From Phycomyces nitens (Eukaryota; Mucoromycota; Mucoromycetes; Mucorales; Phycomycetaceae): a stretch of DNA of 64,000 nucleotides. Made by a program: the position numbers and the translations under genes. Below the pieces are notes generated by a model that was not told where the DNA came from, made no database searches, and saw only the letters and a program-made list of their open reading frames with translations. Every line of letters begins with the position of its first letter. The stretch's first letter is position 1. This document shows positions 24,459 through 36,786 of the stretch, piece after piece. The DNA lies in NCBI GenBank assembly GCA_022702545.1, contig JAHRBC010000007.1, positions 1,240,001 to 1,304,000 of the forward strand, written 5' to 3'.

Positions 24459-25594
24459 TGATTATGCTGTATTCAATCCAGTAACAGGCTTCTATTATTC
24501 TTTTTTTTTTTTTACCTATCGAAACTATATAGTCATACTTTCTTGTCTTTGCTGCCATTACTTAAATGCTGTATATTAAATTCAAACAAACAAACAAAAA
24601 AAGACAAGGGGGGTATTGGTATTTTCCAAAATAAAATACCAAATTAATAGAAAGATGTGGCTTCTTTTCTAGAGTGTTGCACCTAATAAACCTTTTATTG
24701 GAAACATTGGTTTCCTCAGTCTTGACAAAAAAAAAGAAAGATTACGACTATTACACAAGATCTTTTGCCTTTTTTCTCTTCTTCTATTTATTCATATATA
24801 TACGTTTAATATGCATCACAAATATTCAATCCAAGATCCCGCGTTTTCCAGAGACAAAAATGCCATTTTTTCTTTGGTGCAAACCAGACATTGGTACCAG
24901 GGCTATAGAGATCAGAATTGTTTCTCTGACCTGAAGCCTATCAATCATGCTTATTGATCTAACCACAGCATCAAGATATTGTTTAATGCTTGGACGAATA
25001 GTTGCAGCATTATACACTAGTCCAAAGCAATGGTCTGAACTGATTATTGGGCTTTTATTGGAACTAGAGCTACAATGATAGAAAAAAAAATACCAGCTTT
25101 ATATTCACATCTTTGCCTCTCTTGCTTGTCCAGCTCTTGGGTTGACTATAGTCCTTACTGGTATCTGCTTATGACTTGAATTCAAAGCCACGATTAAAAC
25201 GGTCTGCGTAATTACATTGGATATCAAATGTCACCTCATAAAAATTGATTTCCAAACGAGATCATATTGTACAAAACATGGATTTTACACGTATATCAAG
25301 ATCCCTCTGTTTCGCTATACTTCTTGTACACACCAAAACTGTATAATTTATGAACTCAATAGTTGTTGAGGTGTTAGTTGCGTAGCATATTGCCATTGGT
25401 TCACTGAGGGATGCGTCTGGTTGTACAGAGTGCCTTTGAAATTAGACTCAATATCCTTCTCCGCGCCAAATTTCCTAATTCAAGCAACTTTATTCCAGTT
25501 GTCGGGGTGAAAAGGAAGTAAAGAGGGGTGAAAAGTACGTGAACGCGTTTTTGATCATCTTTTGTTCATCTAATCTCATCTCATCTCATCTACA
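24459..25594. other. Intergenic between divergent HSPA12-like and SND1 genes
   Basis: No gene recognised. It ends in a CATCT/TCATC-repeated leader right before the SND1 ATG. It presumably holds both promoters. Confidence 0.5.
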
Positions 25595-28500
25595 ATGGCA
25601 CAGCAGCACAAGGCTACCGTAAAGAACGTTCTCTCTGGAGACACTGTTATCCTCCGAGGAAAGCCTAGAGCAAACGGACCTCCACCCGAACGTCTTTTGG
25701 CTCTCTCCAACGTCCAGGCACCTCGTCTTGGCACAAAGGATAGAGATGATGAGGTAAGAGGATGGGCCTGTGAGCTATGGATCAAATTCCCAAGACAAAC
25801 CTTGACCAATAATCTAATACAATCTTGTTATTACCAGCCCTTTGCTTTCCAGGCTCGTGAGTATTTGCGTAAATTGTTGGTAGGCAAAGAGGTTACCTTT
25901 GTACCCGAGTACAGCGTTACCTCCACTACTCCTCCCAGAGAATATGGCAAGATTATCTTGAGCACTGGAGAAGATGTCACCAAGCTTGGTGTTCAGAATG
26001 GCTGGCTCAAGGTGCGTGAGGGTAAGGCCCGTGCTGGCCAGTCCGAAGAGGACCATGAAGAAATCTTGGATGCTTTGAGACAATTGGAGGAAGATGCCCA
26101 GGCAGCAAAGGCCGGAATGTGGCAGGACAGAGAAAAGGTAATACTTTAAGATTGATGGTGATGTTTTATCATTTGTTTGCTTACTATATATACGCATGTG
26201 TGTGTGTTTGTGAATTGCATGAATATAGGGCATTCGCAAGATTTCCCACACATTTGACCAGGATTCCCGTGCATTCTTGAACAAGTACAAGGGAAAGCCC
26301 CTGGAAGGTATGTTTGAAACACTTTAAGCCAATGGGTTTTAACCTTTTATATGCGCATATAGCCATCATTGAACAAATCCGTGATGCTTCGACTTACCGT
26401 ATCTTGTTGTTCTTGCCCGACCAGTCCCAGCAGATCATCACTCTCTTCTTGTCTGGTATCAAAGCACCTTCTTGCAAGCGTGACAATGTGCCTGCTGGTG
26501 AGCAGGGTGTATCAGAGCCCTTTGGAGAAGAGGCCAAATACTTTGTCGAGAGCCGTTTATTACAGCGTGGAGTCAAGGTTATTCTCGAAGGCGTATCCCA
26601 GAGCGGCGGACAGAACTTTGTCGGCACTATTAAGCATCCTGCAGGAAACATCTCTGAGCTCTTGTTGGCTAACGGTCTTGCAAAGTGTGTTGACTGGAGT
26701 ATCACCATGGTTACCGATGGCCCAACTGCTTTGAGAAACGCTGAAAAGTAAGGATGATGGATACATTTGTGTATATGCTGGCAAGAGTTGGTATTGATAC
26801 AGCTGTTTTCAGGTCTGCCAAGGAAAAGAAGCTGCGTATCTGGCGCGACTTTGTCGCCAAAGAAAAGACAAATGATTCCGAGTTTGACGCTCAGGTCACA
26901 AAGATTGTTACTGGCGATACTGTCATTGTCAAGAACAAGGCTGGTGTTGAGCGAAAGGTCCAGTTGGCTAGTTTGAAACAGGCACCTCGGTAAGATATTG
27001 TAGGCTGTCTTTACCAAAAAGTCATTTTATTGACTGTATGTATCAGTGGTGCCGGAAGTACCATTCCAGGAAGCGGTTCCAAGTCAAGAGACATCAAGGA
27101 AGTTGGCTATAACTTTGAGGCTAGAGAATTCTTGAGAAAGAAATTGATTGGCAAGCAAGTTCATGTGGTTATTGACTACCACAAGCCTGCCCAGGATGGG
27201 TTCGAGGCCAAGGATTGTGCCACAATCACGCTTGGCAACAAGTAAGTTTGTCTTGGTCATCAGGCCATGTTTCCCACAAAACATATAATTATTATACTAA
27301 ACTGTATTAATTATAGTAACATCTCTGAGCAATTGGTCGAACGAGGTCTGGCATCGGTTATTCGCCACCGCAAGGACGATGACAGCCGCTCCCATTGCTA
27401 CGACCAACTTTTGCTGGCCGAAGAAAAGTAAGTGCAAAGTCATTCTTGGTGGGTATGTGAATCACAGGAATCTAATATGTGTGTATGTGTGTGTGCAATC
27501 CAGGGCTCAAGAAGGTCAAAAGGGTATCTACAGCACCAAAGAGCAGCCAATTGTGCGCATTGTTGATGCCTCAGAGGTAAATCATAATTGTGATTGTCTT
27601 GGAAGTGGGAGTAGGATACTAAATCTATGGAAACTATAGAACGCTGCCAAGGCTCGCCAGTTTGTGACATTCTTGAAGCGTAGTGGTCGTCTTCATGGTG
27701 TAGTAGACCATGTTGCTAATGGGTCCCGTCTCTTTCTCTGGATCCCCAAGGAGAACTGCCGTCTCACCTTTGCTCTTGCCGGAGTCCGTGCCCCACGCGT
27801 TGGTCGTACCCCTAGCGAGAAATCTGAGCCCTTTGGCCCGGAAGCACTTGCATATGTAACCGAACGTGCTCTTCAGCGTGATGTAAGTACATGACTGTCG
27901 CGTGTCTCTCTATAGCCCTTTTTAATGACTTGGATCGCAATCACAGGTCGAGGTTGAAATCGAGAACATCGACAAGACTGGTGGGTTCATCGGTAATGTA
28001 TATATCAATGGCGATAATCTGGCCGTATCTCTTCTTGGGGAAGGTCTCGCATCAGTCCATGAGTTCTCTGCAAATGAATCTCGCTATACCAACCAGTTCT
28101 TCAATGCCGAGCGCAGTGCAAAGGCTGATAAGAAGGGGCTGTGGAAGAATTACGATCCTGAAGCAGAAGAAGAAGAGGCTTTGGATGCCAAATCCGATGT
28201 GGTTCCCGAACCTCGTCGAGAGTACATTGATATCGTTGTGTCCGAGATCATTACTGGATCTCACTTTTACGTACAGCTTATCAATGCCGAGATTAGACAG
28301 CTGGAGGATCTGATGACTGAACTGTCAAAGTACCAGAATGGACGTCCTAACGAGTCCATCAGACCCAGAGTGGGTGAGATTGTGAGCGCAAAATTCACTG
28401 AAGATGATGGCTGGTACAGAGCCAAGGTTCGCAAGGTGTCTCCTGCTGGAGTTGATGTGCTTTACATTGATTATGGAAATGTATGTAAGAATATGCTAGA

Positions 28501-29062
28501 TTGTGCCTGGTACTCAATAGTCTTATCATTCACTTAGTCCGAGGTCTTGGCCCATTCCCGCATTCGATCACTTCCTGATCGATTCAAGAGCTTAAAGGCA
28601 CAGGCCCAAGAGGCCGTGCTCTCATTTGTCAAGAGTCCTGCAAGAGAGGCTGACTATGGCATCGAAGCATATGAGCGCTTCAGAGAACTGACAGGCGTAA
28701 GTTGTTTTGCAAAGGTTAGATGAACCCAGCTAAAATTGTTTGATAGAACAAGCAACTGGTTGCAAATGTGGATGCTCGTGAAGCTGGTGTGCTGTGCCTC
28801 ACCCTTTACGATCCTTCCAACTCCCAAAGAGTTGAGGCCAGTCTGAACCTCGAGATGGTTAGGGATGGCCAGGCACTTGTGACTCCCAATGTGCGTTATG
28901 CCCGTGCTTACCAGCCAATCATCAAATCGCTCCAAGAAGCCTCAGACGCAGCCAAGCGTGAGAGAGTAAGTGCTGTACTAGAAGCAATGGCTGTAACCCC
29001 AATGACTTACTTTCTAATAGATTGGCATGTTTGAATACGGAGACATCACCTTTGAAGACTAG
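25595..29062 (+). CDS. SND1: SND1/Tudor-SN: staphylococcal-nuclease-like repeats plus Tudor domain
   Basis: Thirteen exons: 25595-25753, 25838-26137, 26229-26307, 26363-26747, 26813-26989, 27047-27241, 27317-27427, 27504-27576, 27640-27882, 27947-28480, 28538-28696, 28747-28965, 29021-29062. The product is 891 aa, the normal family length. Each of four SN-like (OB-fold) repeats starts with a SGDTVIL- or TGDTVIV-type strand. A Tudor domain follows at about residues 710-765 ([20 protein letters not shown]...VLYIDYGN), then a split fifth SN half. In other eukaryotes it is a multifunctional RNA-binding co-factor in splicing, RISC-linked decay and stress granules. The aromatic cage residues for dimethyl-arginine (W, Y, Y) appear present. 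Highly conserved; all introns are phase-consistent. Confidence 0.97.
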
Positions 29063-29462
29063 AGAATGGTCCAACAGACGCATCTCACTTTATATTCCTT
29101 TATCTTTTATTCCTCTCTCTCTCTCTAAGCCTTTCAAATCCTCCATGTCACTTTTTACTGCAATTCCCAAATGTATAACTCTTTCTGTATTGATGTTCCT
29201 TTTTTTTAACTAGCCACAAAAGATTCCAATTAAATAATAATATGTCTCCAGTAGAGAGAAAACACGCGTATACATGCTCCTTTATGTAACAAAGGATGTC
29301 TGGAAGTATTCAACGTTTGCCAAACAGTCATTCTTGACTAGCATAAAAATGAATGGAAAGCTATACACAGAGTTTTTGATCATTGAAATGCGTTGATAGT
29401 ATTGACACTTTGCTTAATACATTCTTGTCTTTTTTTGATTTGATTTGTGGTCGTTTTCTTTT

Positions 29463-29850
29463 TTACATCTTCATTGGTTGAGGCTGGCTCGAAGCCTTTT
29501 CCAACTCGGCCCTAGATAGACAATAGGGATGGATTAGATCAGTTGTGATGCTTGGACATATAAAAGAATCTCACCTTAATTGCTTGGAAAAGTCATCTTC
29601 AATGTCATCATCATCCCAGTTGTCTTCCCAGAACTGGGCATCCTCCTTATCCTCCTCATTCTCTCCCCATTCTATTTTAATGCCCATAAGTTTATGCTCT
29701 TGTTGGAATCCATCTACCTTCTGCAGCAAATTCTTCGAATTCATCGTCTTCTTCGAGAGCACCCAATTGAGGAAGGTTTTTCTTGGCCTGTTCTTCCTTT
29801 TCCTGCTGCTGGTGCTGCTGTTGCTGCTGCTGCTGTGTTGAGGATGCCAT
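29463..29850 (-). CDS. SEM1: Sem1/DSS1, 26S proteasome lid and TREX-2 subunit
   Basis: Exons 29850-29718, 29671-29575, 29511-29463 (minus) encode a 92-aa, very acidic protein. The hallmark C-terminal block is FWEDNWDDDDIEDDFSKQLR followed by AELEK, with an upstream acidic EEDDEFEEFAAEEW motif. DSS1/Sem1 binds Rpn3/Rpn7 in the proteasome lid, BRCA2-type proteins and the TREX-2 mRNA export complex. The N-terminus here carries a Gln/His tract (CAG/CAA codons), which is unusual but disordered like the rest. It is convergent with SND1 (400 bp between stops). Confidence 0.95.
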
Positions 29851-30622
29851 TGGAGATCAAAAAAAGCAATAAAAGAGTATACGTAACCGAAAGGAAAAGA
29901 CGGGATGTGAAAGTAACAAATACTCTACGCGTGTACCATTTTCTATTCTCCAACTTTCATTTTTTTTCTTACTCCTCCAGACTTGTTAAAGTGACGTCAG
30001 CTGGTTTTATTGAATGACCTTTGGAAACAATCCTTAAATCAGGATATACATTTGCATAAGTACATTATACATACATACATACATACATACTTATATATAT
30101 ATATATAAATATAAACATTTATTACTACAAAACAAAAACATATATATTTATAGCCATGGCCACACCCAATTGTTAAAGAATAGTATTTGACAGAAATCAA
30201 GGTTCTTTTCCTTGGTTTCTAGAGTGTCGCGGTATATGGTGGATCCTTGGCACTCGATGCTTAGCCATGCTCGGTTTCTGCTGTAGAATATCGAGTATAA
30301 TTGGAATTGCTATCCTGTAGGTGCTACTAATGACGTACCTTGGATCATGTCCACACTGTAGTATTTTGGCTATTGTTGGTGCTCCGTGTGCTTCTTGGCG
30401 CACAAACCTTTTCCATAGAAAGAAAAGGTTAAAAATATACCTTTAATTCTGAAAAAAAAAAGATGACCTAAAAAGGGAACGGGTTCTTGGCACGCTTTAT
30501 CTTATGGCGCTGCCTTGGATTTGCAATTCCGTCACTTGTCAAAACAAGAAACAAAAAAGAATATAAAAAGAGGACCTGATTTATTGAGGCTTTGTCCATT
30601 ACTTTTAATTGATCTTAACACC
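29851..30622. other. Intergenic; simple repeats and one exon-like stretch
   Basis: Contains (CATA)n at about 30067-30090, a TA run near 30094, and a GC-richer minus-strand open stretch (30197-30430, reading RQEAHGAPTIAKILQCG). The latter might be an exon of an unrecognised small gene, but I cannot complete it. Confidence 0.4.
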
Positions 30623-31343
30623 ATGGCCATATTCGCCTACCTCGCTACCTTTCTTACCTTTGCTGCCCTTGTTCTCCAGATCTTTACCTTGATCGGCAAT
30701 ACGTCCAATCGGTCCTTCTTGACTGATCTATACTATGCGCGCATAGGCTATGGAAACACATTTTATACCCTTGGCCTATGGTAATGTCCATTTGCCTATA
30801 ATTCATCTTATTTACCATTGTTATATAGGTCATATTGTACTGGCACAGACACTGTATTAGAATGTACTGATCCAGCTGCCAGCTATAAAATAAGTAAGTA
30901 ATCATTGTGTCTTGATAACCAAGTCTAACATGGCTCATTTAGGTGAAATCAAGGATCTTGGCTCTCTATTAGATGGTACCTATGACCAACTGATCAAAGC
31001 AAACTTTATCCTCTATTGGATTGGCTTTGGCCTGACATTCTTTGCCTTGGTCATTACCTTGTGCAGCCACTTTAGAAGATTTCCCGATATTTTGGCCTCC
31101 ATTTGCACCTTCTTGGCCTGTGTGGTTATGCTGGCTTCATTTGCCATCATGCTCGTACCAGTCATTGCCGTCAAGCGCCTAGAGTCATCCCAGGAAGGCA
31201 CTGTGACGCTGGACGAGCATTTTGGCCCTACGACCTGGATGACACTGGGAGCTGCTGTTGCTCTGTTGCTCTCTTCGCTCTGGTACCTCATCAGCTGCTG
31301 TACTGGCTCGGGAAGAAGGGTTCATGATACCGAGAAACTATAA
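30623..31343 (+). CDS. SUR7/PalI-family four-transmembrane (claudin-like) protein
   Basis: Exons 30623-30780, 30829-30893, 30943-31343 give 207 aa. Four hydrophobic segments fit TM helices: residues ~4-24, ~90-112, ~122-145 and ~172-195. The first extracellular loop holds GLWSYCTG...C, the claudin-superfamily G-L-W-x-x-C...C signature typical of SUR7/PalI proteins. Family members organise plasma-membrane (eisosome-type) domains or take part in ambient pH sensing. The C-terminal tail is short (GSGRRVHDTEKL), unlike the long tail of PalI/Rim9, so the SUR7 branch is somewhat more likely. Confidence 0.88.
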
Positions 31344-33070
31344 ACCAAACAATTTTTTTAAAAGAAAAAAACCCTAGCTCTTTGTACCATTATCTTTTTA
31401 CTATTATCCCATATCATTCTCTCTAATACAAAATATCCAATACATTTAATATACATTGTCTGTGTACACCATGACATCAATCGATTTTTACCAAATATGA
31501 AAGACTCCATCGGGATTGCCCAATGATATATATATATATAATAGATTCCAATGTCCGTTGTGTATTAAAAGTGGCTCTATATTTTCACAAGTAGTCTATT
31601 TTCAGGGCTGATTTATCAGTGGACAGGCAACAAGATCTACTGTTAACAATAGTCTGCCCAAAGTAGCTTGCACAAGCAAGTCTAAAATGGGTTCACTGGT
31701 TATATTATTTTTGATTTAAAGACCTAGAGTTATTTGATCCCAAGCAAGATATTGTATACTACCAGGCTACGGTGTGGCTAAGGATGACGATGAGATACTG
31801 TGGCGAGTGTGTGTGCAAAAAAGATGTTTAAAGATTATGATGATGTGATGGTCCCCTTTGTACTTTTCCACTCTGGGCAATCACAGGCATTTTTGAAATC
31901 CAGGCATGTAACCATGGTCCACTTTTTTTTTTCACACTTTAACTTGAAAAACCTACTGGTTTATAAACATTGGCTGTAAAGAGGTACATCTTTGTAGCTT
32001 TTCAAGCTGGATCTATTCAAATTCACTTTAAATTTCAGTATTAATATCATACAAATGTCTATCATTGAATATATCTTTTACATGTTTATCCGAGAATTCG
32101 AATGTAGGGAATAAACGAGGAATATAAAAGATGGATATACCTTGATGTTTAGGATATCCAGATTGGCTTGAGAGTAATCTGGGTGCCACATGATAGCAAG
32201 GATACCAAAGACCAAGTTGGATCTACTCCTGAAGAACACAAGCTGTGAGATCATAGACGTTGTCTCAAAGTGACCTTTGTAACCAGGCCCTAGTTTTCAA
32301 GGCGTACCAATACCAATAATGGTGAGATCCAAACCTTTTCTTTATTTAATAACCAGTAGACAAAACTCTGGGTATTCCAATAGTTCTCTTTCTTGATTGG
32401 ATCAGTACTTTAAATCATTCCATTTCTTTCTTTTTGGTTGGCTTGAAAATCAGTAAATTGCCTCCCCCTTCCCCTCTCTCAGTGCACTACTTGCATACCA
32501 AATGTACAATGTCATCTTGCTTGGTTTATTTAGCGGCTCCAACATGTATAATAAAGCCAATTCTGATGCACCAAGTGTGCTGCCCATCAATTGATGACGA
32601 TGAGTACAAGACAATTATTTATAGTATATTCAACGTCAATAAGCATTTGCAACACACAATCAGCTCTTTGCAGTGTAAACTTCTTTGTACGACAATGAGT
32701 TGATCTGGAACCCTCATCTTGTATTCTGATCCTAATGGTTGCTCTCATTTGCTGATGAATAGATAGTACCCAAAAAAAAGCTCTCTATCTATCCCTCTAT
32801 TTACTTCTTTGGCCCAAGAGTGCCAATTGTAAAGGGACCAAATGGCTTTTTTTTTAAAAAAAAAAATCATATAAAATCAATAGTGACAATCCGACCCGAA
32901 CATGTATATTATTCTGCCGGACTAGTGCGGGAGACGATTTTGCCCAGTTATTCCCAAAAAAAGTATACATCTTGTTTACAATGCACTGAGTCCCAAAACA
33001 TCAAAAAAATTAAAGCTTTGACAATATTGCCCTATTCATCCTCGCCCTTGTCATTTGCCAGTCTTTTGAA
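31344..33070. other. Intergenic, no gene recognised
   Basis: About 1.7 kb of AT-rich DNA. No open frame has a recognisable motif or a supportable exon chain. Confidence 0.5.
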
Positions 33071-34437
33071 ATGAGTTCGTCATTAGAAGAAACCAAGGCC
33101 ATGATCCAGCAAGTCGAGGAGCTGATTGCCCTTGCACCAACCGATGACAGTCTATTGACAATGTTGGCAGACCTATACGACGTGTTGGAAAAAGCAATGG
33201 CGGAACAACCAAAAGAACAGGACGCCTATCAATGTGGCACCAAGTGTGTGATTCCATTCAGCCTGAATGATCGTCAATATCTGCTGCCTGCACTTGTTCT
33301 CGAACGTCCTGCTCAATCAGACCAGGCAAACGTCTTGATCCTCACACCAATCACAGCAGACACTGTGGCCTGCACCGACCATCTTGTCAAACATACCTGT
33401 CAAAGCCCTTGCCCTGATAAACGCTCCCATGGCTATCCAGTGCCTATTGAGCACCTCTTACCCTATGATGTCTTGGGGATTTCAGATATGGAGCACTACA
33501 AACCCTCAAGACGTGTGTGGTGCAAAGTAGACGATGCGACCACAGTTTGGCAAGTAGGACGTATTGTAGGACAAGGCGGCTCGGCAGACAATCAATGGCG
33601 CGTCCAATGTGCGTCTGATATGTCCACACTCTACAATCTTGGAATTGAATCAATTATGCCCTATAGAATCCAGAACACGAGCGACCGCACGGGCAGTGAA
33701 AATGATTATAGTGATGATGAAAATTATGTAGATGGTGATAACGATTCTGAACACGAGAGTGATCATGAGTTGGAGCAGGTGGATCTAGAGGAATTTGGTG
33801 GATGGCAAGCACACACGAACGGATTCGCTTCCAAGATGATGAAGAAGATGGGATATATTTCTGTAAGTGAGGAAAGGAGTGCTTTTACTGGCCTGCCTAT
33901 CGATTCAACCATCAGGGAAAAGGACTGGGACTCCATGGCCAGGGCCGCATTGATCCTGTAGAGGCATTCCTGCCCAGTGCAAAGAAAAGATCTATCCCGG
34001 GTCAAGACAGACCTGGTCTGGGCAGCAATTCAGAGCCACCCAAGAAGCCAAAGAGACCTCAGCCACGCCTAGTAGACACTTCTGTGTTTGCGTTTATGAA
34101 CAAGACACTTGGCAAGCCAAAGGAACACGACAATCCTGATGCCCAAGACAAGGGCGATACAAAGGGTCCAAGAAAGCCAGCTGCGGCCATTACCCTGAAT
34201 CCAAAGGAAACCCAGCGCCAGCTCCACGCATTACAAACGGAGATTGCACAAACTTCAGAGACCCTTGCCAGGGCCCATGAGTCTGTTCGACGTAACAAGG
34301 GAACACCCATGGAATCACAATTTATAGCCAAGGTTGACCGAGTAGCCAAAGCCTTGGACCGCCTCCAAAAAGACGCGGATCGTCTCCAGGGTACCTTGAA
34401 ACGCACAAAGGAGCGCGAGAAGATGGTTTCGTTTTAA
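33071..34437 (+). CDS. ZGPAT: ZGPAT-like CCCH zinc-finger/G-patch protein
   Basis: Exons 33071-33862 and 33916-34437 (53-bp intron) give 437 aa. The order matches ZGPAT: an N-terminal helical region (SLEETKAMIQQVEELIAL), a Cys/His finger CTDHLVKHTCQSPC...H, a Tudor-like stretch (YKPSRRVWCKVDD...WQVGRIVG), and an acidic linker. A G-patch follows, split by the intron (NGFASKMMKKMGY|ISGKGLGLHGQGR), then a C-terminal coiled coil (QRQLHALQTEIAQTSETLAR). G-patches activate DEAH helicases; ZGPAT is a nuclear splicing and transcription factor. The finger has C-x8-C-x3-C-x5-H spacing rather than C-x8-C-x5-C-x3-H. Convergent with the NagA-type gene. Confidence 0.85.
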
Positions 34438-34697
34438 AATATCGTGGGGATATATCAATGTGCGAAAATTGACGCGAGAATAATAGACGCATTCAAATAT
34501 TAAATATATATTTTTTGGGGTTTATTTTTATTTTTATATATATATTTATGTATATATATATGTATATCTATATACAATGAAGAAGAAGAAGAAGAACAAA
34601 AAGGGTTGGTGCTATTGATATTGTTCATGATAAAAAAAAAAGGGAAAAAAAGGGGGAGTTGGTTGGCAGAAAGAGGTATCAAACAGACGAGGCATTT

Positions 34698-36195
34698 TTA
34701 GAACAGAACCTCATCACCAGCCACAAACACCTTTTCGACGCGCAATTCTCCAGTGGAATCATCCAGAAACACAAAGTCTGCATCGCCACCGACGTTGAGA
34801 GTGCCCTTTTGATGCTCGATACCAAGCAACTGGGCTGGGTGAAGAGTGGCGGCTTCAATTGCCTCTACAGCTGTGCAATTGGTAAACTTTTGGAAGTTGC
34901 GAACACATTCGTCAATGGTAACTGTACTGCCAGCAAGGGTAGAAGTTCCCTTTATATAAGCAGCTCCATTCTTGTCCACCTGGAGTTCACTTCCACCAAG
35001 AGTGTATTCGCCCTCTGGCAATCCCATGGCTGAGAGCGCGTCCTATTAAAATAACATGTGAGAATGACTGGAAGGCAAATCGAAATGGGCCGACAAAGAA
35101 CTTGGCGGCTGTTACGAATCGTATCATTGTTTTGGCTCGTTCTTTTAATAAAAAAAAGTATCATGACTTACTGTGACAAGAACAGCACCACTAGGGTGAG
35201 AATAGTAAGCAATCCGGATAGAATTAGGGTGAACGTGTACACCATCGCAAATTAAACCAAAGAAGGGACGGGGGTCGGGACTATTACGACAGGGAGAAGT
35301 CAAGGATGGTTTGGGGTGTCCTTTGCTCGTGGTAGGCAAGGGAAGATCGGCTGCACCCAAGACACCAATCAGTCCGGGATCCCGATGGTGGAAGGCCTGC
35401 ATGGCGTTGAAGAGATGGGTAATACTTGTTGCGCCATTTGTAACGGCCTGTTCAGCTTCGGCAATTCGACATGCCGAATGGCCAATTGCAACAATGATTC
35501 CTCTTTGGACAATGTCAGGAATCGCATCACTCACGCCTTCAATCTCGGGGGCAACCGTCATTATTGCAACGGCCTCGTTTCCCTTTAGCAGTTCGGAGCC
35601 ATAGGCACTGTCAAAGGCCGCAATACCTTCCTTGGCATCTCTAAAGACCGACTGCTTGTGTGCACCCTTTTTCTCCACCGAGATAAATGGACCTTCGATG
35701 TGTGCACCTAGGATTGTTGCACCTCCTGTAGCAGAACCATTGCGACGATTCAAAAGAGGAAGAACCTGGACAGATGATAGGATCAGTTTAATGGAAACAG
35801 ATGAGTGGTCGATTGACGTCATTGCTTACCTTTTCATAGACCTCTGGGGTTGAGCTTACGACGGTTGGGCAAAAGGCAGTACATCCATAGCGCAAAAGAC
35901 CCTTGGCAACAATGTCAATGTTTTCCTGGATGGTCTCTACAGAGTGCTCATAGTCGGCAAAGTCGATGCCATATGCGCCATTTATTTGGGTATCAATGAA
36001 ACCAGGTACGACCAAGAGACCCTTTGCATCAATGATCTCGTCAGCATCTCTGTGGTGGTCAAAGAAGAGGCTCTGGGGGTGAATGATCTTTCCGTCCTGG
36101 TACCAGAGATACGAGTTCTCTACGATTTCATGATTCATCAAAAGACGGCCATTGATAATCTTGTAGATTTTGCTGGTGGAGTAGGCGGCAGACAT
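34698..36195 (-). CDS. AMDHD2: N-acetylglucosamine-6-phosphate deacetylase (NagA type)
   Basis: Exons 36195-35830, 35765-35172, 35042-34698 (minus) encode 434 aa. The amidohydrolase barrel has the NagA landmarks: [17 protein letters not shown], the metal-ligand Glu in LGAHIEGPF, metal His in AIGHSA and SITHLFNAM, substrate His in ICDGVHVHP, and the catalytic Asp at LVT|DALSAMG, exactly across an intron. The enzyme converts GlcNAc-6-P to glucosamine-6-P plus acetate, the committed step of GlcNAc catabolism, in the cytosol. The second intron is long for this region (129 bp). A Pro/Ser-rich insertion ([20 protein letters not shown]) lies after GVLGAADLP, in a loop that varies in the family. Confidence 0.95.
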
Positions 36196-36786
36196 ATTAG
36201 GTAGCCAAAAGAAGTATGGATAGAGAGGATATAAAGACTAATAAAAATAAGAGGAAGAAGAAGAAGAAGAAACAGAAGAATGAGACAGGATTTTACTGCT
36301 TTATCCTGATGAATTCTAAAAAGAAAAAGGAAAAAAAAAGGGTATGAAGTCGAATGACGATTGCGGCCATTGAACGAAGAATGGTTGCTTACTTAATACC
36401 AGGGTCCAACCAATACATATTAATGAATAGCCATTGGTTAATTTCATTAGCTAAGCAATCAATACGAGAGCTCCGGTTGGACGCCCGGGAGCTGAATTAT
36501 AAAAAGGGAATTTAATGAACAGGCCAAAAAAAAAACCCTTTTTTTTATTATATATATATTTATATTTATATTTATATTTGTATTTATATTTTCCCTTTGG
36601 ACCCGCCCGTGTTCCCTGTAGTTTAGAAAAGAAAATCGATTTTTCTTTTTTGGGACACACAGGTATGTACAGGGTCACTGGCTTTAGAAAACACGATAGA
36701 TAAAGATGTGTGTCCATATGTTTCCATTTAAACCACCGTCAGGATCCCTTGGCCCCAACACTTTGTGGATAGTTTACTATTGGTGA
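36196..36786. other. Intergenic
   Basis: A GAA repeat (36251-36272) and a TATTTA-rich tract (36545-36592). No gene seen. It separates two minus-strand genes. Confidence 0.5.
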
